Assembly (NCBI GenBank): GCA_030151105.1
Contig: JASLEN010000114.1
Coordinates: 1-6,995, forward strand
Direction of reading: 5' to 3'
Origin: Dysgonomonas sp.
GTDB lineage: Bacteria; Bacteroidota; Bacteroidia; Bacteroidales; Dysgonomonadaceae
Length of the DNA: 6,995 nt
A program made the translations under genes and the position numbers. Under the pieces are notes generated by a model that saw only the letters and a program-made list of their open reading frames with translations, searched no databases and was not told where the DNA came from. This document shows positions 6,846 through 6,995 of this stretch, one piece after another. The stretch's first letter is position 1. Each line of letters begins with the position of its first letter.

Positions 6846-6865
6846 CAATGTAGGAATATTGGCAT
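6826..6865 (-). terminator. 12-bp perfect inverted repeat after frr, probable terminator
   Basis: Arms 6826-6837 and 6854-6865 are exact reverse complements (on the minus strand ATGCCAATATTC, then GAATATTGGCAT) with a 16-nt loop. The repeat begins 28 nt after the frr stop. In the minus-strand RNA the hairpin is followed by UGUUAUUUUG, a broken U-run, so an intrinsic terminator for frr is the simplest reading. The long loop and imperfect U-run make it less than typical. It could instead be an mRNA 3' stabiliser or an operator, since it overlaps a promoter-like sequence for rsgA. Confidence 0.5.
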
Positions 6866-6893
6866 GATAAATTTCTGACTTGTTTCAATTCGA

Positions 6894-6995
6894 TTAAACA
6901 GTCATTATTTCTTTTTCTTTATCTGCATACACCTCATCAATCATCTTGATATATTTGTCGTGTACTTTTTGCATATCATTTTCCAAATCTTTGGC
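6894..6995 (-). CDS. frr: Ribosome recycling factor, C-terminal 33 residues (runs off right edge)
   Basis: The last 33 codons and the TAA stop (6896-6894) are visible; the 5' part lies beyond the window. The translation runs AKDLENDMQKVHDKYIKMID and then EVYADKEKEIMTV. This matches the end of ribosome recycling factor, where the final long helix of the three-helix domain carries LE-D-Q-x3-D-KYI, then a K-E-KEIM-V ending. With EF-G the protein splits post-termination ribosomes in the cytosol. The neighbouring ribosome GTPase rsgA and the same strand fit this assignment. Only about a sixth of the usual 185 or so residues is present, so the call rests on this tail alone, but the tail is distinctive. 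Confidence 0.88.
   Translation of the reverse strand, partial: AKDLENDMQKVHDKYIKMIDEVYADKEKEIMTV

Noticed and set aside
1..6995. Mobile element, CRISPR array, tRNA/rRNA gene or defence system
   Set aside because: No transposase, integrase, regularly spaced repeats, tRNA-like cloverleaf or defence-type domain was seen on either strand. All long reading frames belong to housekeeping or envelope genes.

Overview
The window looks like ordinary chromosome from a low-GC member of the Bacteroidota, most probably order Bacteroidales. Three things point there: the Bacteroidota-type promoter (TTTG, 18-nt spacer, TATCTTTG) upstream of gmd; the long form of GDP-fucose synthase; and an outer-membrane protein whose N-terminus resembles the OmpA-type porins of Porphyromonas and relatives. 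Genus cannot be fixed from this sequence. Every gene I can support is on the minus strand, so the biological order runs from the right edge to the left. Plus-strand open frames are shadows.

Reading 5' to 3' on the minus strand: the window opens with the 3' end of frr (ribosome recycling factor), then a strong inverted repeat and a promoter-like sequence. Next are rsgA (ribosome small-subunit GTPase) and a small DUF2809 membrane protein 4 nt after it. After a 57-nt gap come cls (cardiolipin synthase) and, 14 nt further (5 nt to the earlier possible start), a secreted thioredoxin-fold protein with a CDNC active site. A 191-nt intergenic region then carries a clear promoter, a small hairpin and a good Shine-Dalgarno for gmd. 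The pair gmd-fcl follows, 8 nt apart, and converts GDP-mannose to GDP-L-fucose. Only 31 nt after fcl begins an OmpA-family outer-membrane protein that runs off the left edge.

Functionally there are three blocks: ribosome maturation and recycling (frr, rsgA); envelope lipid and redox functions (DUF2809, cls, TlpA-like); and fucose-nucleotide supply followed by an outer-membrane protein. GDP-fucose in Bacteroidales feeds surface polysaccharide and protein O-glycosylation, so the last block is envelope-related, although no glycosyltransferase is present here.

I found no RNA gene, insertion sequence, CRISPR array, prophage or toxin-antitoxin pair, and no convincing undescribed system. The points most worth checking are the frr-rsgA inverted repeat with its overlapping promoter-like sequence, the non-canonical CDNC thioredoxin-fold protein coupled to cls, and start-site corrections for three genes.
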